Below are positions 1 through 5,906 of a stretch of DNA of 15,987 nt, piece by piece. Source of the stretch: Nanobdellota archaeon (GTDB taxonomy: Archaea > Nanobdellota > Nanobdellia > SCGC-AAA011-G17 > GW2011-AR17); NCBI GenBank assembly GCA_030018575.1, contig JASEIA010000030.1, forward strand, positions 1 through 15,987, read 5' to 3'. The notes beneath the pieces are model-generated. The model was not told where the DNA came from, made no database searches, and saw nothing but the letters and a program-made list of their open reading frames with translations. A program made the translations under genes and the position numbers. The first letter of the stretch is position 1. Each line of letters opens with the position of its first letter.

Positions 1-400
1 GAATATCGCTCCTGCCTAACATCTCAAACGCCAGCCCATAGGGAAACCTTCTTTTTTTCCTGTGCAGGCCAAAGCTGATTGCCGCGACATCAGCGAGAAA
101 AAGGGTTGAATGGTTTGCAACAAGCAATGCGCCTGTTTCCTGCGGGATATTTTCTTCATTATGAAAGCCGAGGCTAAAATATTCATTGAAAAACCTGTAA
201 GGCAGAGTACTGCTTGCAAAGTCCATCCACTTCACGAGGTGCTCTTCAGGATAATATTTCCTGGAAAGCCGAGGCTCGAAGCCGGGATTCAGCAATTCCC
301 TCTCAACCTGCCTTGCGAGCCCTGCTGTGAATGCAATCTGCTCAAGCATGGAAAGCTTATGCGGCTCGGGGCATTCAAGGAACGTCTCGATGTAGTCCAT
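1..400 (-). CDS. PlsC/DAGAT-like glycerolipid acyltransferase, N-terminal part
   Basis: About 133 residues are visible; the C-terminus lies beyond the left edge. After a helical N-terminus of about 90 residues comes VANHSTLFLAD, with His97 and Asp104. This NHS-x5-D arrangement resembles the catalytic block of lysophospholipid/diacylglycerol acyltransferase-like proteins, which transfer acyl chains to glycerolipid hydroxyls at the membrane. It is followed by a basic stretch (HRKKRRFPYG, about 113-122). The start is the ATG at 398-400. A TATA box at 423-431 lies about 27 bp upstream, which fits a leaderless transcript and supports this start. Seen: the motif and promoter spacing. Known: this motif is typical of the LPLAT superfamily. 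Inferred: the substrate class. The downstream FPEG-type block cannot be checked because the gene is cut. Confidence 0.6.
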   Translation of the reverse strand, partial: MDYIETFLECPEPHKLSMLEQIAFTAGLARQVERELLNPGFEPRLSRKYYPEEHLVKWMDFASSTLPYRFFNEYFSLGFHNEENIPQETGALLVANHSTLFLADVAAISFGLHRKKRRFPYGLAFEMLGRSDI

Positions 401-422
401 AATAAGCTGGAATGATTGGATA

Positions 423-431
423 GTATATAAA
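423..431 (-). promoter_or_regulatory. TATA box for the acyltransferase gene
   Basis: On the minus strand this reads TTTATATAC, centred about 27 bp before the ATG at 400. This is the spacing for leaderless archaeal transcription. Confidence 0.55.
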
Positions 432-463
432 GAATATGCAAAAAACCCACAGAAACATATGAA

Positions 464-500
464 AGCGGTAAGGGGGATTCGCCCCTAACACCCCCAAAAG
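464..500 (+). repeat. Short GC-rich hairpin repeat, copy A
   Basis: Imperfect hairpin (TAAGGGG / CCCCTAA around a GATTCG-type loop), preceded by GCGG and followed by ACACCCCC. The same pattern recurs inverted at 4548-4579 and directly at 12015-12050. Copy A lies just upstream of the promoter of the hsdR fragment and marks the left edge of the AT-rich accessory island. It could be a terminator-like element, a miniature mobile repeat, or both. Confidence 0.6.
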
Positions 501-509
501 CTTTAAATC
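501..509 (+). promoter_or_regulatory. TATA box for the hsdR fragment
   Basis: CTTTAAATC is centred about 31 bp upstream of the ATG at 536 and directly abuts repeat copy A. It suggests that the truncated gene may still be transcribed without a leader. Confidence 0.45.
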
Positions 510-535
510 CATTTGAATACTAACTATTCAGTATA

Positions 536-1324
536 ATGGGTATTCAGAAAGAAAAAGAAACAAGAAAACACAAGATAGACAAAATTTTGGTAAAATCCGG
601 GTGGAATATATTAAAACAAGGCGGCATGATTCCTTCTAATGGCACTTTTGCCTGTGAAGAATATGCAACTGCATCTGGTCCTGTTGATTATGCTCTGTTT
701 GTTGATGGTAAATTGATAGGGCTTATCGAAGCAAAAAAAGCAGGAGAAGCAGTATATGGGGTTTTAACACAAGCGCAGCGTTATGCAAGAGATATAAAGG
801 GCGATTTTGATTTTTTTGAGTTTAAAGTTCCTTTTATCTATTCAACAAATGGGGATGAAACTTACTTTCAAGATTTAAGGTTTGAGGATAGCAGATCAAG
901 GAAGATTTTAACATTTCATACGCCGCAAGCACTATTAGATGCTCTAAATAGGGATTATGACTCATCAAAGCTGTGGATAGTTGACAATCCAAACGAGAAC
1001 GCATGCCTGAGGTATTATCAAAAAGATGCTATTGCAGCTATTGAAGAGGGCATACTAAAAAATAAGCAGAAGCTCTTGCTGGCTATGGCAACAGGCACAG
1101 GAAAAACAATAACCGTCATTTCGCTTCTGTATAGAATGCTGCGTTCCGGCATGTTCAAACGGATTCTTTTCCTTGTAGACAGGATAGAACTGGCAAATCA
1201 AGCAATAGGGGCATTAGCGAGCTTTGAGCCTGAACCGGGGCAGAAGTTTGTTCGCATTTATGAGGTATTTTGTAGAAGAATACCCGAAGGTAAGGAATGG
1301 AAAAGCTTCCAAAGGCAGTCTTAG
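536..1324 (+). pseudogene. hsdR: Type I restriction enzyme HsdR, N-terminal fragment
   Basis: 262 residues against roughly 750-1000 for an intact type I restriction subunit. The N-terminal PD-(D/E)xK nuclease is present: Asp51, Glu65-x-Lys67, and a QxxxY motif at Gln79/Tyr83. The first RecA-like helicase lobe begins with Walker A ATGTGKT at 185-191 and a motif Ia-like FLVDRIELANQA near 212-223. Homology fades after FEPEPGQKF (about 230-238). The DEAD/H Walker B, the rest of the motor and the C-terminal assembly domain are missing. Immediately afterwards, in another frame, comes an HsdS-like C-terminal tail, and no hsdM is present. HsdR cleaves DNA after ATP-driven translocation only in complex with HsdM and HsdS, so this fragment should not restrict. 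A residual nuclease is possible but unproven. The TATA box is intact. Confidence 0.85.
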
Positions 1325-1356
1325 CAAAGGCATTCAGGGGAGAGCTAACCACTTGA
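1297..1356 (+). pseudogene. hsdS: HsdS C-terminal tail remnant
   Basis: Read in the frame starting at 1297, this stretch encodes MEKLPKAVLAKAFRGELTT and a stop. The pattern LPxAxLAKAFRGEL is a recurrent C-terminal signature of type I specificity subunits, following the last coiled-coil helix. The reading frame is closed just upstream by TAA at 1291-1293, so no target-recognition domain remains. Its position directly against the broken hsdR suggests that one deletion removed the 3' part of hsdR, all of hsdM and nearly all of hsdS from an hsdR-M-S type operon. The family assignment rests on one short motif. Confidence 0.55.
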
Positions 1357-1380
1357 CACGCTTGCCAAAGGCACACATAA

Positions 1381-1391
1381 CATTTAAAAAT
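1381..1391 (+). promoter_or_regulatory. TATA box and Shine-Dalgarno of the antitoxin-toxin pair
   Basis: CATTTAAAAAT lies about 31 bp before the ATG at 1416. A GAGGTG ribosome-binding site around 1402-1407 precedes the start by 8 nt. Confidence 0.4.
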
Positions 1392-1415
1392 GGGAAAAAA
1401 AGAGGTGTTTGAAAC

Positions 1416-2009
1416 ATGGACTTGAAAAAAGCCGTATTAGAGGATTTAAGCGCTGTAAAGCGCAGCCTTTTGCTTTTACTGAGTGCAAACTCTAACAGCC
1501 CGATTAATGGGAGATTATGGTACCAGAAAGAGCTGTTTCTCATATCAAAAAATAACAAAGAAGTGGAAGAAGAAGCTTGCTTTGAGGCTTATCTTTGGGG
1601 TCCGCATTCGGAACTGGCAGATAATACTATGGAAGAGCTTGTGCAGATAGGCGTAGTCAGACAGGAAGGTTCAAGGTACGAATTAACTCCTCTCGGCAAA
1701 GAAATCGCAAAGGAAATATCAAAAAAAACCCCAAAAGAAGAGCAGGAACTTATAGAAGATGTAAAAGAGTTCTTTAATAATTTAAGTAAGGATGAACTGC
1801 TTATGTTTATTTATGCTTCCTATCCCGATATGGTAGAGGATGCAGTAGAGTTTAAGAGATTGCTTCCACATAGAAAAGAGATTGCAATATCCATATATAG
1901 AAAAGACAAAATCACTGCAGGCAAAGCTGCAGAAATTGCTGATGTCTCAATAGACGAAATGATTAAGGAATTGCAGCAGCGTAAGCTATACCTTGTGGAG
2001 GAGTTATGA
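1416..2009 (+). CDS. Putative antitoxin: Panacea/YwgA-like domain plus UPF0175-like C-terminus
   Basis: 197 residues. The first about 100 (LLLLLSANSNSPINGRLWYQKELFLIS, then YLWGPHSELADNTMEELVQIGVV) resemble the YwgA/Panacea (DUF4065-like) helical fold: an LxKxLFL-type helix and a GP motif (Gly62-Pro63) before a helix-turn-helix-like segment. Residues about 153-194 (RKEIAISIYRKDKITAGKAAEIADVSIDEMIKELQQRKLYL) match the UPF0175 pattern, a small winged/ribbon-type antitoxin often paired with DUF3368 PIN toxins. The stop overlaps the start of the PIN gene by 4 bp (ATGA), implying translational coupling. Inferred role: neutralise the PIN RNase and autorepress the operon. The UPF0175 assignment is fairly firm. 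The N-terminal Panacea-like call is by pattern only. Confidence 0.6.
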   Translation: MDLKKAVLEDLSAVKRSLLLLLSANSNSPINGRLWYQKELFLISKNNKEVEEEACFEAYLWGPHSELADNTMEELVQIGVVRQEGSRYELTPLGKEIAKEISKKTPKEEQELIEDVKEFFNNLSKDELLMFIYASYPDMVEDAVEFKRLLPHRKEIAISIYRKDKITAGKAAEIADVSIDEMIKELQQRKLYLVEEL

Positions 2010-2512
2010 AGGTATTTGATAGCAGCCCTTTAATTGCAATATTGGGGGATTTGGCAAGCCCTGATTTAATCATTTGCCTTGCTTCATTAGGGTGCCGCCT
2101 ATATGTTCCTGCTGGTGTTGTAGCAGAGATTGAAAGAGAGCCGCAAAAGAGCAGTTTAAGAGGATTGATAGGAAACAACAAAATAATACAATTGGCGCCT
2201 ATAGCGCAATTTGAACTCCAAAAATTTATAGACAGGCATCCACAGTTAGGCAAGGGGGAAAGCGAGGTTATCTTATGGGGATTAAGATGGCAGCAAGAAG
2301 GAAAGAAATGTTATTGTATTATTGACGAGAGGGCTGCAAGGCGTATAGCAGAAAAACTTCGCCTTAAGTGCACGGGAACAATTGGGCTGCTGGAAAAATT
2401 AAGGCAAAGCAAGCTTATAACGAACGAAAGGTTTACAGGCTGTATCAAGACATTACAGGCTTGCGGTTTTAGGTATAACTTTAAAAACCTTGAGAATAAT
2501 ACAAGTAATTGA
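2006..2512 (+). CDS. PIN-domain ribonuclease toxin, DUF3368 type
   Basis: 168 residues. The PIN acidic residues are all visible: Asp5 in the first strand (VFDSSPLI), Glu41 (VVAEIE), Glu85 in GKGESEVI, and Asp107 in CIIDERAARRIAEKL. The segment from GKGE through TGTIGLLEKLRQSKLI is the DUF3368 signature. Such enzymes are Mg2+-dependent ribonucleases, usually VapC-like toxins acting on tRNA or rRNA in the cytoplasm. The gene starts within the last codons of the preceding putative antitoxin (4-bp overlap), the usual toxin-antitoxin layout. All catalytic residues are intact, so the toxin is probably active. The actual target is unknown. Confidence 0.82.
   Translation: MKVFDSSPLIAILGDLASPDLIICLASLGCRLYVPAGVVAEIEREPQKSSLRGLIGNNKIIQLAPIAQFELQKFIDRHPQLGKGESEVILWGLRWQQEGKKCYCIIDERAARRIAEKLRLKCTGTIGLLEKLRQSKLITNERFTGCIKTLQACGFRYNFKNLENNTSN
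2479..2487 (+). promoter_or_regulatory. TATA box for the 386-aa unknown gene
   Basis: CTTTAAAAA lies inside the 3' end of the PIN toxin gene, about 31 bp before the ATG at 2514. It implies that the downstream gene has its own leaderless promoter instead of depending only on the toxin-antitoxin operon. Confidence 0.45.
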
Positions 2513-2513
2513 C

Positions 2514-3671
2514 ATGGGAACGGAAATACAAATAAAGGAATTAACGTTTGCGGAAGATTCCCTATACAAGACGCAAAGGGTTAAAGTAGGCGGTAAAAGC
2601 TTCCTTACGCCTTCAAAGGCTATGGATATTAAAAGGTATATTCCCGGGGTTGGTATAAATCAAGCGGCAAGGGGAATAAATGAAGCGTATAAAACATTTA
2701 CTGCTGAACGTATAAAGCATGCGCAAACAACAAGCAGGGAGCAGGAAATAAATAGGGAAATAACCCGCCTAATAACTAAGCATGCTACTGAAGACGATAC
2801 AAACTTATGTTTTGTTCAATTTGATGAGAATAGGCTGCCTAATAAGGACGAAATAGAGTTTCTTACAAACCTCTCCTATGTCCATTCAGACATGACGCCT
2901 TTGCCTCTGATACCAAGATTTCTTAAGGACGTAAAGCAGGACGGCTTAAAACGGTTTGAAGAATATAACCATTTTGTTAAAGAAGCAATTGATTGCATCA
3001 ATGTATTGAATCACAAGCCAATTATGGGAGTAATCCCCTTGGCCATATCCACCCTATTTATTCCGGAATTATTGAAAACATACATAAAAGAAGGTATTAC
3101 TGCATTATGCCTGGATTTTCAAGGCTCAACAGTAAATGGTTCCGTGACTACAATAAGGAGATTAGTAAAAGAACTTAAACAGCAAAAGATGCTTAACTCC
3201 TCATTTATATATTCCTTTAACCTCGGTTCTGGAAAACTGCCAAAAAGCAAAGAGGTAGTTCCTGCAAAAGATATACTCTCATTTGGGTTTGGTTTTGACA
3301 CAATTGGAGGCATGCATGTTCAGAAAAGGTTAGACCCTGAAACAAGAGCAAGAATTATTAGTGCCCAAAATATATTCGAGAATTCTTTGAGATTGTTTAA
3401 CAAAGAGGATTACGGTTATTACAGGGCAACAAAAAAAGAAACCGTAGATAAAATATATCCCAAAGACAGCAGAATCCCCTTGGCAGACTTAGAAAAAATA
3501 AAGGTGCATCGTAACATGGATAAGCTCTTTAATCAGGAACAGCAGGGATTAGAAGCAGTCAACCTGCGGCAGGTTATAAGAGAAGAACATGAATTGCTTA
3601 AATATCTGGGTAAAAAGCAGTATGTAGAAGGAAACGATATTAAAACGCTTGGAAATGTTAAAAACAAATGA
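2514..3671 (+). CDS. Unrecognised 386-aa protein, possible TIM-barrel-like core
   Basis: I do not recognise the family. The start ATG at 2514 is preferred over the in-frame TTG at 2490 because a TATA box lies about 31 bp upstream. No signal peptide, membrane segment, cysteine cluster or P-loop is visible. The middle (about residues 170-300) alternates short hydrophobic strands and amphipathic helices: PIMGVIPLA, ITALCLDFQG, SSFIYSFNLGSG, DILSFGFGFDTIGG. Each strand ends in polar or glycine residues, as at the active-site rim of a beta/alpha barrel. The C-terminal 90 residues are charged and helical. The gene follows the toxin gene and ends 3 bp from convergent radC, inside the accessory island. 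An enzymatic role in nucleic-acid or nucleotide metabolism would fit that neighbourhood but is speculation. Confidence 0.75.
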   Translation: MGTEIQIKELTFAEDSLYKTQRVKVGGKSFLTPSKAMDIKRYIPGVGINQAARGINEAYKTFTAERIKHAQTTSREQEINREITRLITKHATEDDTNLCFVQFDENRLPNKDEIEFLTNLSYVHSDMTPLPLIPRFLKDVKQDGLKRFEEYNHFVKEAIDCINVLNHKPIMGVIPLAISTLFIPELLKTYIKEGITALCLDFQGSTVNGSVTTIRRLVKELKQQKMLNSSFIYSFNLGSGKLPKSKEVVPAKDILSFGFGFDTIGGMHVQKRLDPETRARIISAQNIFENSLRLFNKEDYGYYRATKKETVDKIYPKDSRIPLADLEKIKVHRNMDKLFNQEQQGLEAVNLRQVIREEHELLKYLGKKQYVEGNDIKTLGNVKNK

Positions 3672-3674
3672 GCA

Positions 3675-4367
3675 TTAAGCGCTTTCTCTCCAACTCCACC
3701 ATTCGCCATCGCCGATTATAACATGATCCAGAACATTTATGCCTAAAAGTTCCCCTGCTTCAATCAACTTCTCTGTTAAAACTATATCTGCTTCTGATGG
3801 CGCCGGGTCCCCAGAAGGGTGATTATGAACAACAAATAGTCTGCTTGCAGAATGAGTAATAGCTGCTCGGAAGACTTCCCTTGGATTTGCAATACTGCCG
3901 TTAATATCGCCTACAGACACTGTTGGGGAACTGATTAACCTATTTTTTGAATCGAGAAGCACTAAACAGAGGCATTCTTTTTTAGCCCCTCTTAAGCTTT
4001 CCATAAATATTTTTGCCGCATCTGCCGCAGAGCGGATAAAAGGCTTAGGGTCATGCTGATAAGAGGCCAGCCTCCTGCTGAGTTCAAAGCATGCTACTAA
4101 TTGGCAGGACTTTGCTTCTCCAACACCACATACTTTTTGTAACTCAGAAACATTTGCTGTGGAAATCGCTCTTATATCATATTCTTTTAGCAATCTGTTA
4201 CTTAAAGACAAGATGTTCTCTTCTTTTGTGCCGGTTCTCATGATAAGTGCCAATAACTCTGCATTGCTAAGTGCAGAAGTACCGTACCGCATTAATCTCT
4301 CCCGCGGTCTCTCTTGCTGCGGTAAGTCTTTTATTCTGATATTATCATCCGCCTTTTTTGAACCCAT
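3675..4367 (-). CDS. radC: RadC-family JAB/JAMM protein
   Basis: 230 residues, the usual full length for RadC. The N-terminal UPF0758 region starts RIKDLPQQERPRERLMRYG. A helix-hairpin-helix-like segment, LQKVCGVGEAKSCQL, lies at about 77-91. The C-terminal JAMM metal centre is complete: Glu131 (KKECLCL), His181 and His183 in HNHPSGDPAPSEAD, and Asp194. RadC is widespread in bacteria and common on mobile elements and genomic islands. Its biochemical function is unsettled despite the historical DNA-repair name. The start at 4367 is supported by a TATA box about 26 bp upstream. The gene is convergent with the unknown 386-aa gene, with only 3 bp between stops. In an archaeal background it is probably acquired, consistent with the adjacent restriction and toxin remnants. 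Confidence 0.92.
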   Translation of the reverse strand: MGSKKADDNIRIKDLPQQERPRERLMRYGTSALSNAELLALIMRTGTKEENILSLSNRLLKEYDIRAISTANVSELQKVCGVGEAKSCQLVACFELSRRLASYQHDPKPFIRSAADAAKIFMESLRGAKKECLCLVLLDSKNRLISSPTVSVGDINGSIANPREVFRAAITHSASRLFVVHNHPSGDPAPSEADIVLTEKLIEAGELLGINVLDHVIIGDGEWWSWRESA

Positions 4368-4387
4368 GCCAAAAGTTGAGTACTACA

Positions 4388-4398
4388 CCTATAAAAAG
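4388..4398 (-). promoter_or_regulatory. TATA box for radC
   Basis: The minus strand reads CTTTTTATAGG, centred about 26 bp before the radC ATG. This matches leaderless archaeal initiation. Confidence 0.5.
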
Positions 4399-4463
4399 AT
4401 TTCCTCAACATAACAACAAAAACCGAAAATCTTAATGGATTATTGGAAAATTGTATGCCTACA

Positions 4464-4506
4464 ACAGAAAATTGTTCTCTTTTCTGTAAAAATGTATGTG
4501 TACATT
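4464..4506. terminator. Two adjacent perfect hairpins between metK and radC
   Basis: ACAGAAAA (4464-4471) pairs perfectly with TTTTCTGT (4480-4487) around an 8-nt loop. AATGTA (4491-4496) pairs with TACATT (4501-4506) around a 4-nt loop. Together with repeat copy B at 4548 they form three stem-loops in the gap between two genes on the same strand, probably insulating radC from metK read-through. Confidence 0.4.
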
Positions 4507-4547
4507 CCTCGCTATACAAATAGAAACTGCTGGGAAAACGTAAATTG

Positions 4548-4579
4548 CTCAGGGGTTTTAGGGGTACCCCCTAACCGCC
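4548..4579 (-). repeat. Short GC-rich hairpin repeat, copy B (inverted relative to A)
   Basis: Read on the minus strand it is GGCGGTTAGGGGGTA followed by CCCCTAAAACCCC, matching copy A (464-500). The stem TTAGGGG/CCCCTAA is perfect. It lies 3' of metK, so it may end that transcript. It also marks the right edge of the accessory island, in the opposite orientation to copy A. Confidence 0.6.
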
Positions 4580-4630
4580 TTCTTTGAATCCTGTTAAGAA
4601 GTACAGCTCATTCCAAGAAAAAAGAAAAAA

Positions 4631-5788
4631 TCAGGCAACCGCCTTTTTCAGCTCCTCTGCCTTGTCTGTCTTTTCCCACGGAAATTTTTCCCTGCCGAAA
4701 TGGCCGAATGCGGCTGTCTCCTTGTAGCTCCAGCCGTTTGCCTGCGTATGCTTCAGGTCAAGGTGATTTATTATTGCAGCTGGCTTGAGCGGGAAAAGCG
4801 CCCTCACTGCCTCTGAAAGCTGCGCCTGCATTTTCTCGCTTATACCGGGCGCCGAAACTCTGACAGATGTCGGCTCTGCAATTCCGATGCAGTAGCCGAG
4901 CTGCACCTCGCATTCCGGAACAAGCCCTGAAGCAACTATGTTCTTTGCAATATACCTTGCCATGTAAGCAGCAGACCTGTCAACCTTGCTCGGGTCCTTT
5001 CCTGAAAATGCCCCGCCGCCGTGCCTTCCTATTCCGCCGTAAGTGTCTACAATAATCTTTCTTCCTGTAAGCCCTGCATCAGCATAAGGCCCGCAGTGCA
5101 CAAACCTGCCTGTGCCGTTTATGAAGAACTTCGTGTCCTTGTCAAGCCATTTGCCGCACACCTGCTTTATTACATGCTCTGTTATGTCTTTCCTTAACTG
5201 CTCCACATCAACATCCGGGCCGTGGGACGCTGCAATGACAACATTCAAAATCCTTTTTGGCTTTCCGTCTTCGTATTCAACAGCAACCTGGCTCTTGCAG
5301 TCAGGGCGGAGGTACGGCAGGTCCTTCCTTGCCTGGTCTATTCTTTCCACAAGCTGATGGGAAAGCAATGCTGAGAGGGGCATAAGCTCCTTTGTTTCGT
5401 TTGTCGCATATCCCCACATAATGCCCTGGTCCCCGGCTCCCTGTTCATGGCTTCCTGCTGCCGTAACTCCCTGGGAGATGTCAGGGCTTTGTGTTTCAAG
5501 CCAGACATTGACATTGCAGTTGTTGCCGTCAATGCCCCACTCCGCGTTTGTGTAGCCTATATCAACCAACGCCTGCCTTGCAACCTTTTCATAGTTGACC
5601 TTGGCTTTTGTAGTTATCTCGCCTGCAAGAACAATCCTGTTGCTCTTTGCCAGTGTTTCGCACGCAACCCTTGAATCAGGGTCCTGCTCCAGACAAGCAT
5701 CTAGTATGCTGTCAGAGACAATGTCGCAAACCTTGTCCGGATGCCCCCTTCCGACTGACTCGGAGCTCAAAACATATTTATTTGCCAT
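4631..5788 (-). CDS. metK: S-adenosylmethionine synthetase, bacterial type
   Basis: Makes S-adenosylmethionine from methionine and ATP in the cytoplasm. 385 residues from the ATG at 5788, a normal length for the bacterial/eukaryal family. GHPDK is at 15-19, the signature GAGDQGIMWGYA at 117-128, and the glycine-rich phosphate-binding GGGAFSGKDPSKVDR at 257-271. The 5788 start is preferred over the in-frame ATG at 5827. AAGGAG lies 9 nt upstream of it, and MANKYVLSSESV is where the family begins. Most archaea use a different, very diverged MAT family (the archaeal-type MAT, Pfam PF01941), so a bacterial-type enzyme here suggests horizontal acquisition. Its GC-richer codon use resembles that of the surrounding housekeeping genes, so any transfer is not recent. 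Confidence 0.96.
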   Translation of the reverse strand: MANKYVLSSESVGRGHPDKVCDIVSDSILDACLEQDPDSRVACETLAKSNRIVLAGEITTKAKVNYEKVARQALVDIGYTNAEWGIDGNNCNVNVWLETQSPDISQGVTAAGSHEQGAGDQGIMWGYATNETKELMPLSALLSHQLVERIDQARKDLPYLRPDCKSQVAVEYEDGKPKRILNVVIAASHGPDVDVEQLRKDITEHVIKQVCGKWLDKDTKFFINGTGRFVHCGPYADAGLTGRKIIVDTYGGIGRHGGGAFSGKDPSKVDRSAAYMARYIAKNIVASGLVPECEVQLGYCIGIAEPTSVRVSAPGISEKMQAQLSEAVRALFPLKPAAIINHLDLKHTQANGWSYKETAAFGHFGREKFPWEKTDKAEELKKAVA

Positions 5789-5797
5789 TTTTATATA

Positions 5798-5821
5798 CTC
5801 CTTAACTCTTTTTTTAAAAAC
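5798..5821 (-). promoter_or_regulatory. metK ribosome-binding site and candidate TATA boxes
   Basis: AAGGAG (minus strand, 5798-5803) is 9 nt before the metK ATG. A TATA-like GTTTTTAAAAAAAG (5808-5821) would place transcription start at the ATG itself. A second one near 5845-5857 (CTTTTAAAAAGCG) would give a leader of about 38 nt that contains the ribosome-binding site. The second is more consistent with use of AAGGAG. Confidence 0.45.
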
Positions 5822-5906
5822 ATTCAAGAGTGAAACAAGAAAGCGCTTTTTAAAAGTTCCGCATTAACTTATTCTTAAAAGAATATTTTATTCCATAATA
5901 TATAAG

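Noticed and set aside
110..415. 101-aa plus-strand open frame at the left edge
   Set aside because: The minus strand encodes an acyltransferase NHS-x5-D block with a correctly placed TATA box.
1224..1412. 62-aa frame overlapping the hsdR end
   Set aside because: No protein-like features; it is a frame neighbour of the hsdR/hsdS junction.
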